Shown: in pieces, positions 7,437 to 16,944 of the stretch
Position numbering within the stretch: position 1 is the first letter of the stretch
Layout of the letters: each line of letters begins with the position of its first letter
Assembly (NCBI GenBank): GCA_963784615.1
Contig: CAWASG010000001.1
Coordinates: 496,001-560,000, forward strand
Direction of reading: 5' to 3'
Length of the DNA stretch: 64,000 nucleotides
Source of the DNA: UBA11403 sp963784615
GTDB lineage: Bacteria > Pseudomonadota > Gammaproteobacteria > Legionellales > Legionellaceae
Notes under the pieces: generated by a model
The model's database searches: none
The model's input: the letters and a program-made list of their open reading frames with translations, nothing else
Told to the model about the DNA's origin: nothing
Program-made: the position numbers and the translations under genes

Positions 7437-9536
7437 TTATAATACATCCAAATATGCACTCAAATTATCCGCTTCTTGTTTAAACTGATCGACATAATCT
7501 CCAATTTTTTCTCCATCTTTGGCGCGAGACGCCTCTTCTAAATGAAGGCAAACTGAAGCAAGCCCCTTGGCGCCAATCAATTGACAAGCTCCTTTCATCC
7601 GATGGGATAAATTCATGATAAGCGAAAAATCATTATCTCGGAGCGCCTTAGTCAACAGTTTTGCATCAGTATCATTTGTGCGTTTAAAATCCATCAATAT
7701 TTCATGAATGGCCTCGTCATTATCCCCGACAATATCAATTAGCATGTCATAATCAATGGGAATTGACTCAGAGATAGGCAAGCAGTGATCAAGCGCTTTC
7801 ATCAAATCATGTAACGCCACAGGCTTTAAGAGGAAGTCATCCATGCCTGCTTTTAAGCACTGTTCTTTATAATCCTTTTGAACATTGGCCGTACAGGCAA
7901 TAATTGGTATATGTTGTGAATTATCATGAACCTCATTGCTGCGTATTTTCCGCGCAAGCTCTTCGCCACTCATGCCAGGCATATCGCAATCTGTAATAAC
8001 CAGGCCATAGCGTTTAGATCCCAGCAAAGTCAAGGCTTCAAAACCATCTTCAGCCCCTTCGGCGGCATAACCTAGGATATTCAATTGTCGAATGAGCAAT
8101 TTACGGTTAATACTATGATCATCCACCACTAAAACAAGGGTGTTTTCCCTTTGCGCCACGGTGATGCTGGGTGCAACGCGACGATTGACAAGAGCATCAG
8201 CTAACAATTGCTTTGATTCATTGCCTGTGGCTTGCGCTAGTGTTGTGGGATCTGAAATCGGTAAAGTTAACGTCAGAGTCATCGTTGTGCCTTGGCCCAA
8301 CTCACTTTTCATCTCCACCACCCCTCCCATCAATTGCGCCAAACGTTGACAAATAGCCAATCCCAGACCCGTTCCGCTGAAATCAGGGTTTTCTCGCTCA
8401 TGAACTTGAACAAACGGTTGGAATACTCGCAATTGATTTTCAGGAGAAACCCCAATTCCCGTGTCTTTCACCGAAAATCGTATACTCTCGATATTGCCTT
8501 TCCGCGCAATAAGCTCCGCTTTCATTTCGATAGCCCCATCTTTCGTAAACTTAATGGCGTTGCTCAGAAAATTGCCTAGCAACTGCTGCAATCGCAGCTC
8601 ATCAAAGCAATGCGCCGGCGTTAATGTCGAATCAGCGATAAATTTTAAAGCCAATCCTCTTTGACTCGCTTGGCTACTGTAAATACGATATAGTTTCTTG
8701 AGCGCACCTTGAATCGACCCAACTTGCGGCAGCACTTCCATTTTTCCCGCTTCTATGTTTGAAAAATCTAAAATATCATCGATGATACGCAACAGAGATT
8801 TACTTGACTCGGTTATCGTCAAAAGAGTGCTTTGTTGGTCAGCATCCAAGTGACTAAGATTCAAAAGTTCCAGCAACCCCAAAATACTCACCATTGGCGT
8901 TCGTATCTCATGGCTCATTGCCGCCAAAAATCTACTTTTTTTAAGTGTGGCCAGGTCTGCTTCTTCTTTGGCACGTTGTAGCTCTTCTTCGCGAGCTTTT
9001 AATTTTTTATTAATCGTTACGGCATCTTCAAATGAGGACATCAGCAACCGTAAGATATTTTCTTGATTGGGATTAATGACATAAGTCTTACCGCCCACAT
9101 CAATAGCATGTCCGTTTACCAATTTCTCATTCGCCGACAATCGGTTCGTATTTAACATGCTGGTCATGCGTGCAAGAAGAGACTCTTGATCAAACGGCTT
9201 GGAAACAAAATTATCAGCGCCTGATTCCAGGCACTTCACTATTTCTTCAATGCCATCCAATGCCGTCATCAAAATGAATGGGATCCCTTGTAGAGACTTA
9301 TCTTTTTTTACCTCACAACATAATGATAAACCATTCATTTCAGGCATCGTCACATCGCTAATAATCAAATCGGGTTTTTGTTGCTTAAGTATGGCAAGCG
9401 CCTCCTTACCATTTCTTGAGGCAATCACCAGATAGCCATGATTTTCAAGAAAGTGCGTCAATATGGCACTTTGTGTCGGACTGTCCTCAACGATAAGAAC
9501 AGTCACCTTATTGTTAGATGTGTTGTTATCAGCCAT
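7437..9536 (-). CDS. Hybrid histidine kinase REC-HisKA-HATPase-REC-HPt
   Basis: Domains in order: REC1 (8-130, D61 in LIISDVTMP), coiled coil (about 170-200), HisKA with H-box AAMSHEIRTPM, HATPase with DTGIGVSP and GTGLGLAICQ, REC2 (about 470-590, TDCDMPGMSG) and a C-terminal HPt domain (SHRMKGACQLIG). The 699-residue protein has no membrane segment, so it is cytosolic and probably takes phosphate from the CheA of the same operon at REC1 or through its own kinase core. The HPt domain can pass phosphate on to the REC-EAL protein encoded next. It follows cheB by 10 nt. This is an extra phosphorelay step that standard Wsp systems lack. Confidence 0.92.
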   Translation of the reverse strand: MADNNTSNNKVTVLIVEDSPTQSAILTHFLENHGYLVIASRNGKEALAILKQQKPDLIISDVTMPEMNGLSLCCEVKKDKSLQGIPFILMTALDGIEEIVKCLESGADNFVSKPFDQESLLARMTSMLNTNRLSANEKLVNGHAIDVGGKTYVINPNQENILRLLMSSFEDAVTINKKLKAREEELQRAKEEADLATLKKSRFLAAMSHEIRTPMVSILGLLELLNLSHLDADQQSTLLTITESSKSLLRIIDDILDFSNIEAGKMEVLPQVGSIQGALKKLYRIYSSQASQRGLALKFIADSTLTPAHCFDELRLQQLLGNFLSNAIKFTKDGAIEMKAELIARKGNIESIRFSVKDTGIGVSPENQLRVFQPFVQVHERENPDFSGTGLGLAICQRLAQLMGGVVEMKSELGQGTTMTLTLTLPISDPTTLAQATGNESKQLLADALVNRRVAPSITVAQRENTLVLVVDDHSINRKLLIRQLNILGYAAEGAEDGFEALTLLGSKRYGLVITDCDMPGMSGEELARKIRSNEVHDNSQHIPIIACTANVQKDYKEQCLKAGMDDFLLKPVALHDLMKALDHCLPISESIPIDYDMLIDIVGDNDEAIHEILMDFKRTNDTDAKLLTKALRDNDFSLIMNLSHRMKGACQLIGAKGLASVCLHLEEASRAKDGEKIGDYVDQFKQEADNLSAYLDVL

Positions 9537-9546
9537 CAGTAACTCC

Positions 9547-10629
9547 TCAATGTACTCTCACGAGACTCTCTGTCAGCTTGGTTAACGTGGCAATCATTTC
9601 TGTAGGTGTTAGAACCATCACCGCTGTATCCAGTCGCACGGCTTCCCCCGGCATTCCATACACAACCGAAGATTCTTTATCCTGAACAATAGTAAGCGCG
9701 CCCTTTTCTTTCATCAGACCCAATTCCACAGAGCCATCATTGCCCATTCCTGTCAATAAAATGCCTATAGCTTGACTGCCTAGCGTCTCTGCCACAGAAC
9801 GAAACAAAGCGCCCACAGACGGGCAATGACCATTCATAACGGCGGATTTTTGTAATGTAAGACGATCTTCTTTATCAAGAATCATATGCATTCCATCCGG
9901 TGCAAGGTAGACATGTCCTGGGTGTAATTCTTCCCCTGAGTTCGCCACATGAATTGGAAGCCCTGTGGTTTGCGAAAGCCAATCCGCCAACCCCTGTGTA
10001 AATCCTGCTGCAATATGTTGAACAATAATTATAGGCAAGGGGAAAGGTTTAGGTAACCCTGATAAAATCATTTTAATAATCACAGGCCCACCCGTTGAGG
10101 CACCGATCGCAACAAGTTTTACGGGTCCTTTTACTAATGTATCCAAACTCGGCAAATGATGTTCAATAGATGCCTTTTTTTCTTCCCTGACCCATCGCCT
10201 AACCACTTTAACCTCAGACATCGATCTAACCGTTTTCACAAGATCAGATGCCGCCTTTTCATAATTTGTATGCTGAATGCCAATAGGAGCATCAACCAAA
10301 GCAACCGCTCCGGCATCGAGAACCTGAAATGGCAAGCTGAATTCCTCTCGAACTAAGGTTGCAGACATGATGATGATGGGCAGTGGGTGAGTTTCCATTA
10401 ATTTTCTTGTTGCAATGAGTCCATTCATCTTTGGCATATGATAATCCATCAAAACCACATCCGGTTTATGACGCGCCACCTGAGCAATAGCGTCATAACC
10501 ATTCATAGCCGTTGCAATCACTTTAATACCACCACTTGATTCAAGTATTTTAGTGATCAATTGGGTGACAACAAGGGAGTCATTAGCCACCAATACACGA
10601 ATATTCTTTGTGAGAGAGGCGTCAATCAT
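9547..10629 (-). CDS. cheB: CheB-type protein-glutamate methylesterase
   Basis: The 360-residue protein has an N-terminal REC domain with phosphoacceptor D62 in PDVVLMDYHMP and a C-terminal CheB domain from about residue 165. The catalytic serine lies in VAIGASTGGP, the histidine in VQHIAAGFTQG and the aspartate in TGMGNDGSVEL. It removes methyl groups from receptor glutamates and resets sensitivity in partnership with the CheR at 19319-20941. The start overlaps the cheA stop by 4 nt (ATGA), which indicates translational coupling. The first REC residue pair is ND rather than DD, a modest change in the metal-binding pocket that may lower phosphorylation. Confidence 0.93.
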   Translation of the reverse strand: MIDASLTKNIRVLVANDSLVVTQLITKILESSGGIKVIATAMNGYDAIAQVARHKPDVVLMDYHMPKMNGLIATRKLMETHPLPIIIMSATLVREEFSLPFQVLDAGAVALVDAPIGIQHTNYEKAASDLVKTVRSMSEVKVVRRWVREEKKASIEHHLPSLDTLVKGPVKLVAIGASTGGPVIIKMILSGLPKPFPLPIIIVQHIAAGFTQGLADWLSQTTGLPIHVANSGEELHPGHVYLAPDGMHMILDKEDRLTLQKSAVMNGHCPSVGALFRSVAETLGSQAIGILLTGMGNDGSVELGLMKEKGALTIVQDKESSVVYGMPGEAVRLDTAVMVLTPTEMIATLTKLTESLVRVH

Positions 10630-12917
10630 ATAAGCCTCCTTACAACGTCAAGTAGATTACTTTGATCAAAACTACGTTTCACAATGTAAGCATTTGCCCC
10701 TGCCGTTGCACCACGCTCACGATCTTTATTGGAATCAAGTGCCGTTACTAACACAACGGGAAGTTCCCCTTGGGTTTTATCCGCCCTGATTTTCTCGGTC
10801 AGTTCAAAGCCATTCATTCTAGGCATATCCACATCAGACACAACAAGATCAAAGATCCCATCATGCAGTTGCTCAAATGCATCAACCCCGTCCACCGCGG
10901 AAGCAACTGAGTATCCCGCTGTCTCAAGGATGTTTTTTAACAGCGTTCGTGACGTAATCGAATCCTCAACCACAAGAATGGATTTCTGGCTGGGCTCAAG
11001 TTCTACTTGCCGGTGCTTAAGTACTTTGGATGAAAGGCAGGCCTTCTCTACCGATCGTATTAAGTCTGCAACATTTAAAATAGGTATCACCTTGCCATTG
11101 CCAAACAACGTCGCACCAGCAACGTTTCTTACCCGGGATAGTTGTTTGTTAAAGGGTTTGACCAACACATCCTCTTCACTAAAAATATCATCAACAAAAA
11201 AGGCTATCCTCTTTTGAATTGACTCTAAAATGAGTACAGACATCACTGGTTTTTCTTCGTCTATTAAAGACGTAACCGGCAATTCAAGCACATCTGCAAG
11301 CGATATCACCGCGATAGATTCACCTTGCCAAACAATGAGTTCCCGATTTTCTACAGATTTAATATCCTCATTGGATAACCGTAAGCACTGAACCACTTGG
11401 GCTGTGGGAATAAGGAATTGCTGCCCTCTTACGCCCACATAAACCCCTCGAAACGTGGCCAGCGTCAGCGGTAACACGATACGAAAAGTCGTTCCTTCAC
11501 CTAATTTCGACTCAACTGAAACTTGCCCTCCCAATTTCTCAATGTTTTCCCAAACAATTGCCAAACCTAACCCACGACCAGACAGGTCGGAAATGATTTC
11601 GCTACTTGAAACGCCAGATTTAAAAATCAGTGACAAGAGAGCTTCATCATCATAGCTTTCAAGCTCATCTCTACTCATTAGCCCCAACTTTAAAGCTTCC
11701 CTCTTAATTTTTTCCAGATCAACACCTGCCCCATCATCAGATACTAAAATTTCAATGTTGTTGCCATCGACTTGTTTAATGGTAATGCTTATCGTTCCCT
11801 GTGAGGGTTTTTGCGCCTTTTCACGCACTTCAGGAAGTTCAATACCATGATCAATGCTGTTTCTTACAAGATGAGTAAGCGGATCGCGTATCTCGTCTAA
11901 TATGCGCCTGTCCATTTCTGTCTCTGCGCCAAGCACCACAAACGTAGCTTGTTTTTTTTGATCATGGGCAATATCGCGAACTAATTTAGGAAAAGACTGC
12001 AGCATCGACAGCATCGGCTGCATCAACGCTTTTTTCATGTCTTGCAGCAAACCATCTACTTTCACATTGAAATGACGCTTATCTTGTTCAAGCAATTTGG
12101 CTAACAATTCTAACCCCGTGCCGAACGAGTTGAAGCACTCACTTTGATTGTTTACATACTCTATCAATTTAAGGATGTGTTGTGGATGCGGGTTTTGATT
12201 GGATGCCTCCATTAAAGCTTTTAACCGTTTGCATGAAGGAGTAACCGAATTTTTCTCCCTTTTTAAAGCACTCAGTTGCTCAATGAGACCCTGAACATCC
12301 AATAATCGTTGTGCCACTTCCTGTTTTAACGATAAAAATCCCTCAATCTGAAACAGTAGCGCATCCAATTTGGAAACCGATATTCTTATCGTCTCATGAT
12401 GATTCAAACTGGAAGCATGAAAATTGGAATCAGCTTGGCTATGTTCTACATCTTGAGTTTTTTCTTCACCTGGAAGCGTCTGATCCATGAGTAGAGAAGC
12501 AGTTTCCTGTGACAAACCATTGCCAGACTTCTCCCGCATTCCACCTTCGTTGACCGCATTCTCCAATTTCCGGATGATTTCAACAATGATTATGCTTTCT
12601 TTGTCAGTCTTATTTGGCCCGATACATGTCAACAACTTACCAAGAACATCAACAGTGTCATGCAAAAGATCGATTAATGCGTGCGTTAATTCAAGTTCTT
12701 CTCGCTTTATGGCTGCAAAAACCGTTTCTGCTGAGTGGCATAATAGTTCAATCTCGCGTTCACTCACCGCTCGAGCGGCCCCTTTAAGACTGTGCGTCGC
12801 TCGAAATATTTCCTCAATAACCGTAGTCGGTTTCTCATTGCCTAATGATTTTTCAAGCTCGACCAAACCTGAGGCCAACGTATGCAAGTGCTCTTGCGCC
12901 TCATCCCGAAACGTCAA
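10626..12917 (-). CDS. cheA: CheA-REC hybrid chemosensory kinase (WspE/FrzE-like)
   Basis: HPt at 1-100 with H42 in FRATHSLKGAARAVS, P3 dimerisation region, HATPase at about 340-480 (HLVRNSIDHGIEL, DDGAGVD, GRGLGLAIVWENI), CheW-like domain (about 485-620) and a C-terminal REC (about 640-763, VVSDVDMPRMNGFE). There is no separate P2 domain. A fused REC is typical of Wsp, Frz and Pil-type systems. The start is doubtful. The only usual initiator is TTG without a ribosome site, yet family-like residues NDDFQIKLL lie in frame upstream with no ATG or GTG before the stop. The gene begins about 157 bp from a transposon, which has separated it from its receptor genes. Confidence 0.9.
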   Translation of the reverse strand: MTFRDEAQEHLHTLASGLVELEKSLGNEKPTTVIEEIFRATHSLKGAARAVSEREIELLCHSAETVFAAIKREELELTHALIDLLHDTVDVLGKLLTCIGPNKTDKESIIIVEIIRKLENAVNEGGMREKSGNGLSQETASLLMDQTLPGEEKTQDVEHSQADSNFHASSLNHHETIRISVSKLDALLFQIEGFLSLKQEVAQRLLDVQGLIEQLSALKREKNSVTPSCKRLKALMEASNQNPHPQHILKLIEYVNNQSECFNSFGTGLELLAKLLEQDKRHFNVKVDGLLQDMKKALMQPMLSMLQSFPKLVRDIAHDQKKQATFVVLGAETEMDRRILDEIRDPLTHLVRNSIDHGIELPEVREKAQKPSQGTISITIKQVDGNNIEILVSDDGAGVDLEKIKREALKLGLMSRDELESYDDEALLSLIFKSGVSSSEIISDLSGRGLGLAIVWENIEKLGGQVSVESKLGEGTTFRIVLPLTLATFRGVYVGVRGQQFLIPTAQVVQCLRLSNEDIKSVENRELIVWQGESIAVISLADVLELPVTSLIDEEKPVMSVLILESIQKRIAFFVDDIFSEEDVLVKPFNKQLSRVRNVAGATLFGNGKVIPILNVADLIRSVEKACLSSKVLKHRQVELEPSQKSILVVEDSITSRTLLKNILETAGYSVASAVDGVDAFEQLHDGIFDLVVSDVDMPRMNGFELTEKIRADKTQGELPVVLVTALDSNKDRERGATAGANAYIVKRSFDQSNLLDVVRRLI

Positions 12918-13118
12918 AAGAAGTTTAATTTGAAAATCGTCGTTGGTGTAATGTCTCGAAAAATATAGTTCTTAACTGAAGAATTTATCTCGCACTATCT
13001 TGATCACAAGCCTAATCACTACTATCAAAAACAATGAGATAAAAAATTAATTATGATTAGTGACTGATCAACATGTATCATTGAGTCTCTTACAAAACAA
13101 GAAAACAAGAGATCAGTC

Positions 13119-13658
13119 ATGGCATATATTTTCGCAGATATTTTATCATTAGTACAGTACATTCATATCCAAAAGCATGAACCTGAAAAATTGGACTTAA
13201 AAAATTGTCTATGTTGCGGTAAATCACACCCTTGGCGACATGGTGGGTATTCTCGTGAAGCGGATCGCATTAACCCTTCAAGCACCTCACTAAATCCAGT
13301 GTTTATTCAGCGATACTATTGCCCCTGTTGCCACAAAACATGTTCAGTCCTGCCGGAATGCATTCCACCGCGTAGATGGTATTTGTGGGAGATGCAACAG
13401 GTCATTTTTTTATTGTACCTTTCTGGCATGAGTGCTTACGCTATATCAAAAACGATGCAGCCCTCACGCCAGACCATCAAGCGTTGGCTGCTGCGTTTTA
13501 CGAAGCAGTTTCGTTTTCATAAAGATGCCTTATGTACCTATTTTTGCGCACTGGGCAGATCCATAAATATGAAAGACTTTTGGAAAATGACTCTTCAGAG
13601 AATGAGCCTGAGTGCAGCGATGCGCCTTTGCCATGTTACCGGAGTTGTTATCCCATGA
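13119..13658 (+). CDS. DUF6431-like zinc-ribbon and helix-turn-helix transposon protein
   Basis: The 179-residue protein has paired cysteines NCLCCGKSHPWRHGGYSRE (about 29-47) and YYCPCCHKTCSVLPE (about 67-81), which together look like a zinc ribbon, followed by a homeodomain-like helix-turn-helix: GMSAYAISKTMQPSRQTIKRW (about 102-122). The C-terminal third is unassigned. I associate it with the DUF6431 group from the spacing of the cysteines. It precedes the transposase gene by 126 nt in both copies, so it is a constant part of the element. The likely role is DNA binding at element ends or target; this is inferred. Imperfect inverted sequences TGACTGATC (13061) and GATCAGTCA (13111) bracket its start and could be an operator. 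Confidence 0.75.
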   Translation: MAYIFADILSLVQYIHIQKHEPEKLDLKNCLCCGKSHPWRHGGYSREADRINPSSTSLNPVFIQRYYCPCCHKTCSVLPECIPPRRWYLWEMQQVIFLLYLSGMSAYAISKTMQPSRQTIKRWLLRFTKQFRFHKDALCTYFCALGRSINMKDFWKMTLQRMSLSAAMRLCHVTGVVIP

Positions 13659-13784
13659 ACGCTTAATCAGTATAAGCATGAGTTGTGCCATGCTTGTACA
13701 AAATAAGCACCCCACACAGTTTGGTCGTTTCGGTGTCATGATTTTACTGATTAACTTCACTCCCCATTAATAGCGGAGAGAAAA

Positions 13785-15137
13785 ATGAGTAAACCTTTAC
13801 ACCCGATGGCTTTGTTTCGCCTGATGGTTCTTGGTCCATTAGCGAGCCGTGCTGAATTAAAGCGCGGTGAGGTTAAAAGTATTATCCGAAGTTTGGCTGC
13901 CGATCGTTACACTATTCCTGAGTCAAGACGAACGCATATCAGTGAAGAAACGATTGCGCGCTGGTACTACGATTGGAAGCGAGGAGGTATCGAAGCACTG
14001 AATCCCAAGCCGCGCGTAGACAAAGGAAGCACACAACTTTCAGAAGCCGTACAAAGCAGAATTGTGACACTTAAAAAGGATAAGCCTTCACGCTCAATTA
14101 ACACTATCATTGGCATGATTGAGCGCGAAGGATTAGTTGCTAAAGACACATTGGCTCGAGCTTCCGTTCATCGTTTTTTACAACAACAGCACCTGTCAAA
14201 ACGCATTATACCCAACCAAGACACTATTGAGCGCCGATCATTCGTGGCTGCCCATGCAGGAGATATCTGGCAAGGAGATGTACTCCATGGCCCACGGATT
14301 CAAACGCCATCTGGGATGCGAAAAACTTACTTGGTCTCGCTGATTGACGACTCGTCACGCCTTATTACACATAGTGCATTTTGTCTTGGAGAAACCGCTC
14401 TCGATATAGAGGGCGTGCTCAAATCCGCTGTATTGAAACGAGGCGTACCGTATAAATTGATTATTGATAATGGTCCTGCATACCGCTCAGAGTCATTACA
14501 AACTATTTGTGCCCACTTAGAGATACGGCTTGTCTACTGTCGCGCCAGAGAACCCGAGGGCAAAGGTAAGCTCGAGCGCTTTCATCGCACGTTTCGAGAA
14601 CAATTTATCGATGAGCTTGATGTCGATAAAATTCGTGATTTGGGTGATCTCAATGCTCGCCTTTGGGCCTGGATTGAGCATGTTTATCATATTCGTCTGC
14701 ATGGTGGATTAGATAAGAAAACACCGCTTGATAGTTGGAGAGACGATCTGCTTCACGTGCGCCCTCTAACGCCTTATTTCGCCAATAAAATCGATGATAT
14801 TTTCTACCATCGTACTGAGCGAGTTGTTCGCAAAGATGGCACGATCAGTTGGGATGGCAAGATGTTTGAGGTGCATCACAACCTTGTCGGTGAGAAAGTG
14901 ACGTTGGTATTTAATCCGCACACAAATATTGCGGTTCGGGTTGAAACAGCCTTCGGTGACAATTTGGGGGCCGCTGTTTTATTAGATTTAGACGCCAATC
15001 TTAATCGTAAGCGCCAACGACCACATGCAGCACCTTCGCCTGAAGGGATCCAGCGTGAGCACAATGTTGAATTGGTTTTTGAAGACTACGTCGAGTCCAT
15101 TGGCACCTTTGCACAAACAACTGGAGAGGATAATTAA
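13785..15137 (+). CDS. DDE transposase (TniA/TnsB/Mu-like, rve domain), copy 2
   Basis: The protein has 450 residues, the same as the enzyme at 261-1613 apart from a few substitutions (for example RVDKGSTQLSEA for RIDKGSTQISET). All features are kept: helix-turn-helix at 20-75, catalytic D in WQGDVLHGP, D in IIDNGPAYRSE, E in GKGKLERFH, and the Mu-type C-terminal barrel. The GGAGAG ribosome site and the direct junction with the ATPase gene are also kept. Many third-position differences between the copies show that they diverged some time ago while staying under coding constraint, so both are probably functional or were until recently. Confidence 0.9.
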   Translation: MSKPLHPMALFRLMVLGPLASRAELKRGEVKSIIRSLAADRYTIPESRRTHISEETIARWYYDWKRGGIEALNPKPRVDKGSTQLSEAVQSRIVTLKKDKPSRSINTIIGMIEREGLVAKDTLARASVHRFLQQQHLSKRIIPNQDTIERRSFVAAHAGDIWQGDVLHGPRIQTPSGMRKTYLVSLIDDSSRLITHSAFCLGETALDIEGVLKSAVLKRGVPYKLIIDNGPAYRSESLQTICAHLEIRLVYCRAREPEGKGKLERFHRTFREQFIDELDVDKIRDLGDLNARLWAWIEHVYHIRLHGGLDKKTPLDSWRDDLLHVRPLTPYFANKIDDIFYHRTERVVRKDGTISWDGKMFEVHHNLVGEKVTLVFNPHTNIAVRVETAFGDNLGAAVLLDLDANLNRKRQRPHAAPSPEGIQREHNVELVFEDYVESIGTFAQTTGEDN

Positions 15138-15938
15138 ATGTACCAATCATTTTTTGGTTTAACCCAAGCGCCCTTAGGAAAAAAAAGCATCCAGTTATGG
15201 GATAACGCTCAACTTGCCGGCCTTGCTCAACAGTTTAATTGGCTTCTTCAATCACCTGGCGTTGGATTACTCACAGCAGAGCCTGGACTTGGGAAAACGG
15301 CCGCACTTCGACAACTAACCAGCACTTTAAACCCACATCAATACAGCGTTTTCTACATAGCCGAGACAGATTTTGGTCGACTCGATTTTTATCGTCAAAT
15401 GGCGCTGACACTTGGACTGACTTCTTCCTATCGCCGTGCTCAGTTGTGGCGCGATATTAAGGACTACATCATTCACTTGGCGACTCAAAAAAACATCATG
15501 CCAGTATTCATTATTGATGAAGCACAAAATCTTCCATCTGAATTCTTTCGTGATTTTCCAGCTTTCCTCAATTTTGTCTTTGATTCCAAAGACTACATGA
15601 CCGTTTGGTTGGTAGGCCACCCTGAGCTCGCTCGCGAGATAGGAAAACCCGCCAATGCTGCATTAGAATCGCGGATTCAAGCACGTTGTGAATTGAAGCC
15701 AATTCTTGAGCGCGATGCATTTAAGCAGCTTATTGAACATGGTTTTTCTCAGGCTGGATGTACGCATCAGTTGTTGTCCGACTCAGCGCTTGAGTTGCTT
15801 CGAATGTCCTCAAAAGGTAATCCAAGACAAGCACATAAACTCATTGTTACATCACTGCGATTGGCTACCGATAAAAACATCAATCATCTACCAGATGACA
15901 TCATCAGAGAGGCCATCGCTCTGTTGAAACAAATTTAA
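15138..15938 (+). CDS. AAA ATPase transposition protein (TniB/TnsC/ExeA-like), copy 2
   Basis: The 266-residue ATPase has Walker A AEPGLGKTA and Walker B VFIIDEAQNL, essentially the protein encoded at 1614-2414. It begins immediately after the transposase stop codon, and the two are probably translated together. By analogy with TniB and TnsC it should bind DNA with ATP and recruit the transposase to target DNA. The absence of a TniQ-like gene suggests that target choice is made by this ATPase or by the zinc protein encoded upstream; that part is inference. A hairpin follows at 15950. Confidence 0.88.
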   Translation: MYQSFFGLTQAPLGKKSIQLWDNAQLAGLAQQFNWLLQSPGVGLLTAEPGLGKTAALRQLTSTLNPHQYSVFYIAETDFGRLDFYRQMALTLGLTSSYRRAQLWRDIKDYIIHLATQKNIMPVFIIDEAQNLPSEFFRDFPAFLNFVFDSKDYMTVWLVGHPELAREIGKPANAALESRIQARCELKPILERDAFKQLIEHGFSQAGCTHQLLSDSALELLRMSSKGNPRQAHKLIVTSLRLATDKNINHLPDDIIREAIALLKQI

Positions 15939-15949
15939 AAGTGAGAGAG

Positions 15950-15977
15950 CCCCGAGGTGCTTGCCTTGGGGTTTTTT
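15950..15977 (+). terminator. Hairpin terminator after ATPase copy 2
   Basis: CCCCGAGG, loop TGCTTG and CCTTGGGG form an 8-bp stem with one G-T pair, followed by TTTTTT. It is the counterpart of the hairpin at 2420-2453. Confidence 0.8.
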
Positions 15978-16081
15978 GTCTCAGGTTAATTAAATCGGGA
16001 CAAGGTATGTAAATTAGAGTGAGACGTTACAGTTGGTATTACTCATACTTTTCCTTAAGTAATCTTAAACCAGCCCGCAAA

Positions 16082-16912
16082 TTATGATGTTAAACACGGT
16101 ATTCTGGTTTGTTTCACTTCTTCAATGGTGGCTGAGGTTTGATTTACTGCCGCGGCAGTTTCTGCTGATCCTGATGCCACTTGAGTGGTAGAAGCGGTAA
16201 TTTCACTGGCAGATGTGGCTAACACATTAACCCCTTCCTTAATTTTTCGAGATACGGAGCGTAAGTTAACAATCATCCATATCGCCATGACAAGACTCAT
16301 CAAAATAGCAATAAAACTGCCTATACCTAAAATCTGCAAAGTTTTTCCACCTGTACTCTCAGAGTTTACTAACGCCCTTTGTGCGCTTTGATCCGCCGAT
16401 GCCACCAACGCATTCGCCAATGACTCCATTTTTGCTACGCGTGCCGCCTGAGAACCAGAAATAATACGTTTTGCTTCCTCAAGATTTCCCGAATAAATGA
16501 GGGGAATGACTTCCTCTTCGCGAGTTTTAGTAAAATTGTTACGATTATCTTCAAGCTCTTGAAGCATGGACAACTGTTCACTCCGATTTTTATTGCGATC
16601 GATTGATTTTCGTATCAAATCACTATTTTTTTTGGCGATGGATTGAATGGCAGCATGCACCGCCTTTTTTTCCTCGGCAGTTGAAAGCAACAACATACTC
16701 AACACATTGGCTTTAATAAGATTTTGCCCTGCTCTAATGTCTTTTATCCCAAACGCATCAGAAAATTCATTCTCATACAGCGAGCGTTGAGATTTGAGAA
16801 TTTCATTCACACTAAAATAGCTCATGGCAGCGATGAGGCCCAACAGCACAATGATCAATCCAAAACCTGCGAATAATTTTGTGCGCATTGAAAAGCTAAT
16901 ATTTGTTTGCAT
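16082..16912 (-). pseudogene. Methyl-accepting chemotaxis protein, truncated, no HAMP
   Basis: Residues 1-30 hold a membrane segment (LFAGFGLIIVLLGLIAAM), followed by a four-helix-bundle sensor and a second membrane segment near residue 200. After that comes GVNVLATSASEITASTTQ and AVNQTSATIEEVKQT, the start of the signalling domain. It then switches to RIPCLTS and stops. The neighbour at 17031 continues at this point for about 250 more residues, so the kinase-control tip is missing here. The HAMP domain between the second membrane segment and the signalling domain is also absent. The second of two adjacent methionines (16912) has the better spacing from GGGGA. The protein cannot contact CheA or CheW in the normal way. 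Confidence 0.82.
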
Positions 16913-16944
16913 CATAAATCCCCAAAAAAGTGTAACTACTCGCA

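Larger units (their letters stand above)
13074..16031 (+). mobile_element. Three-gene DDE/AAA transposon, copy 2 (splits the chemosensory operon)
   Basis: The complete element carries genes for a DUF6431-like zinc protein, a DDE transposase and an AAA ATPase, all on plus, against the flanking minus-strand operon. The right end at 16031 is fixed by comparison with copy 1. The left end is placed at TGTATCATTGAGTC (13074), because TnsB/Mu-type ends begin TGT, but it is uncertain. I see no target duplication with these ends. The left flank is the upstream region of cheA. The right flank is 50 bp of unassigned DNA and then a truncated MCP gene. It does not carry a TniQ/TnsD gene. Confidence 0.75.

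Noticed and set aside
7406..7459. 18-residue N-terminal extension of the REC-EAL protein
   Set aside because: It translates a short tandem duplication (ATAATACATCCAAAT twice); the methionine at 7405 has a proper ribosome site and starts the REC fold.
10729..11217. 162-residue Ser-rich frame antisense to cheA
   Set aside because: Shadow of the cheA coding frame; composition (Ser/Thr rich) is typical of an antisense frame of a real gene.
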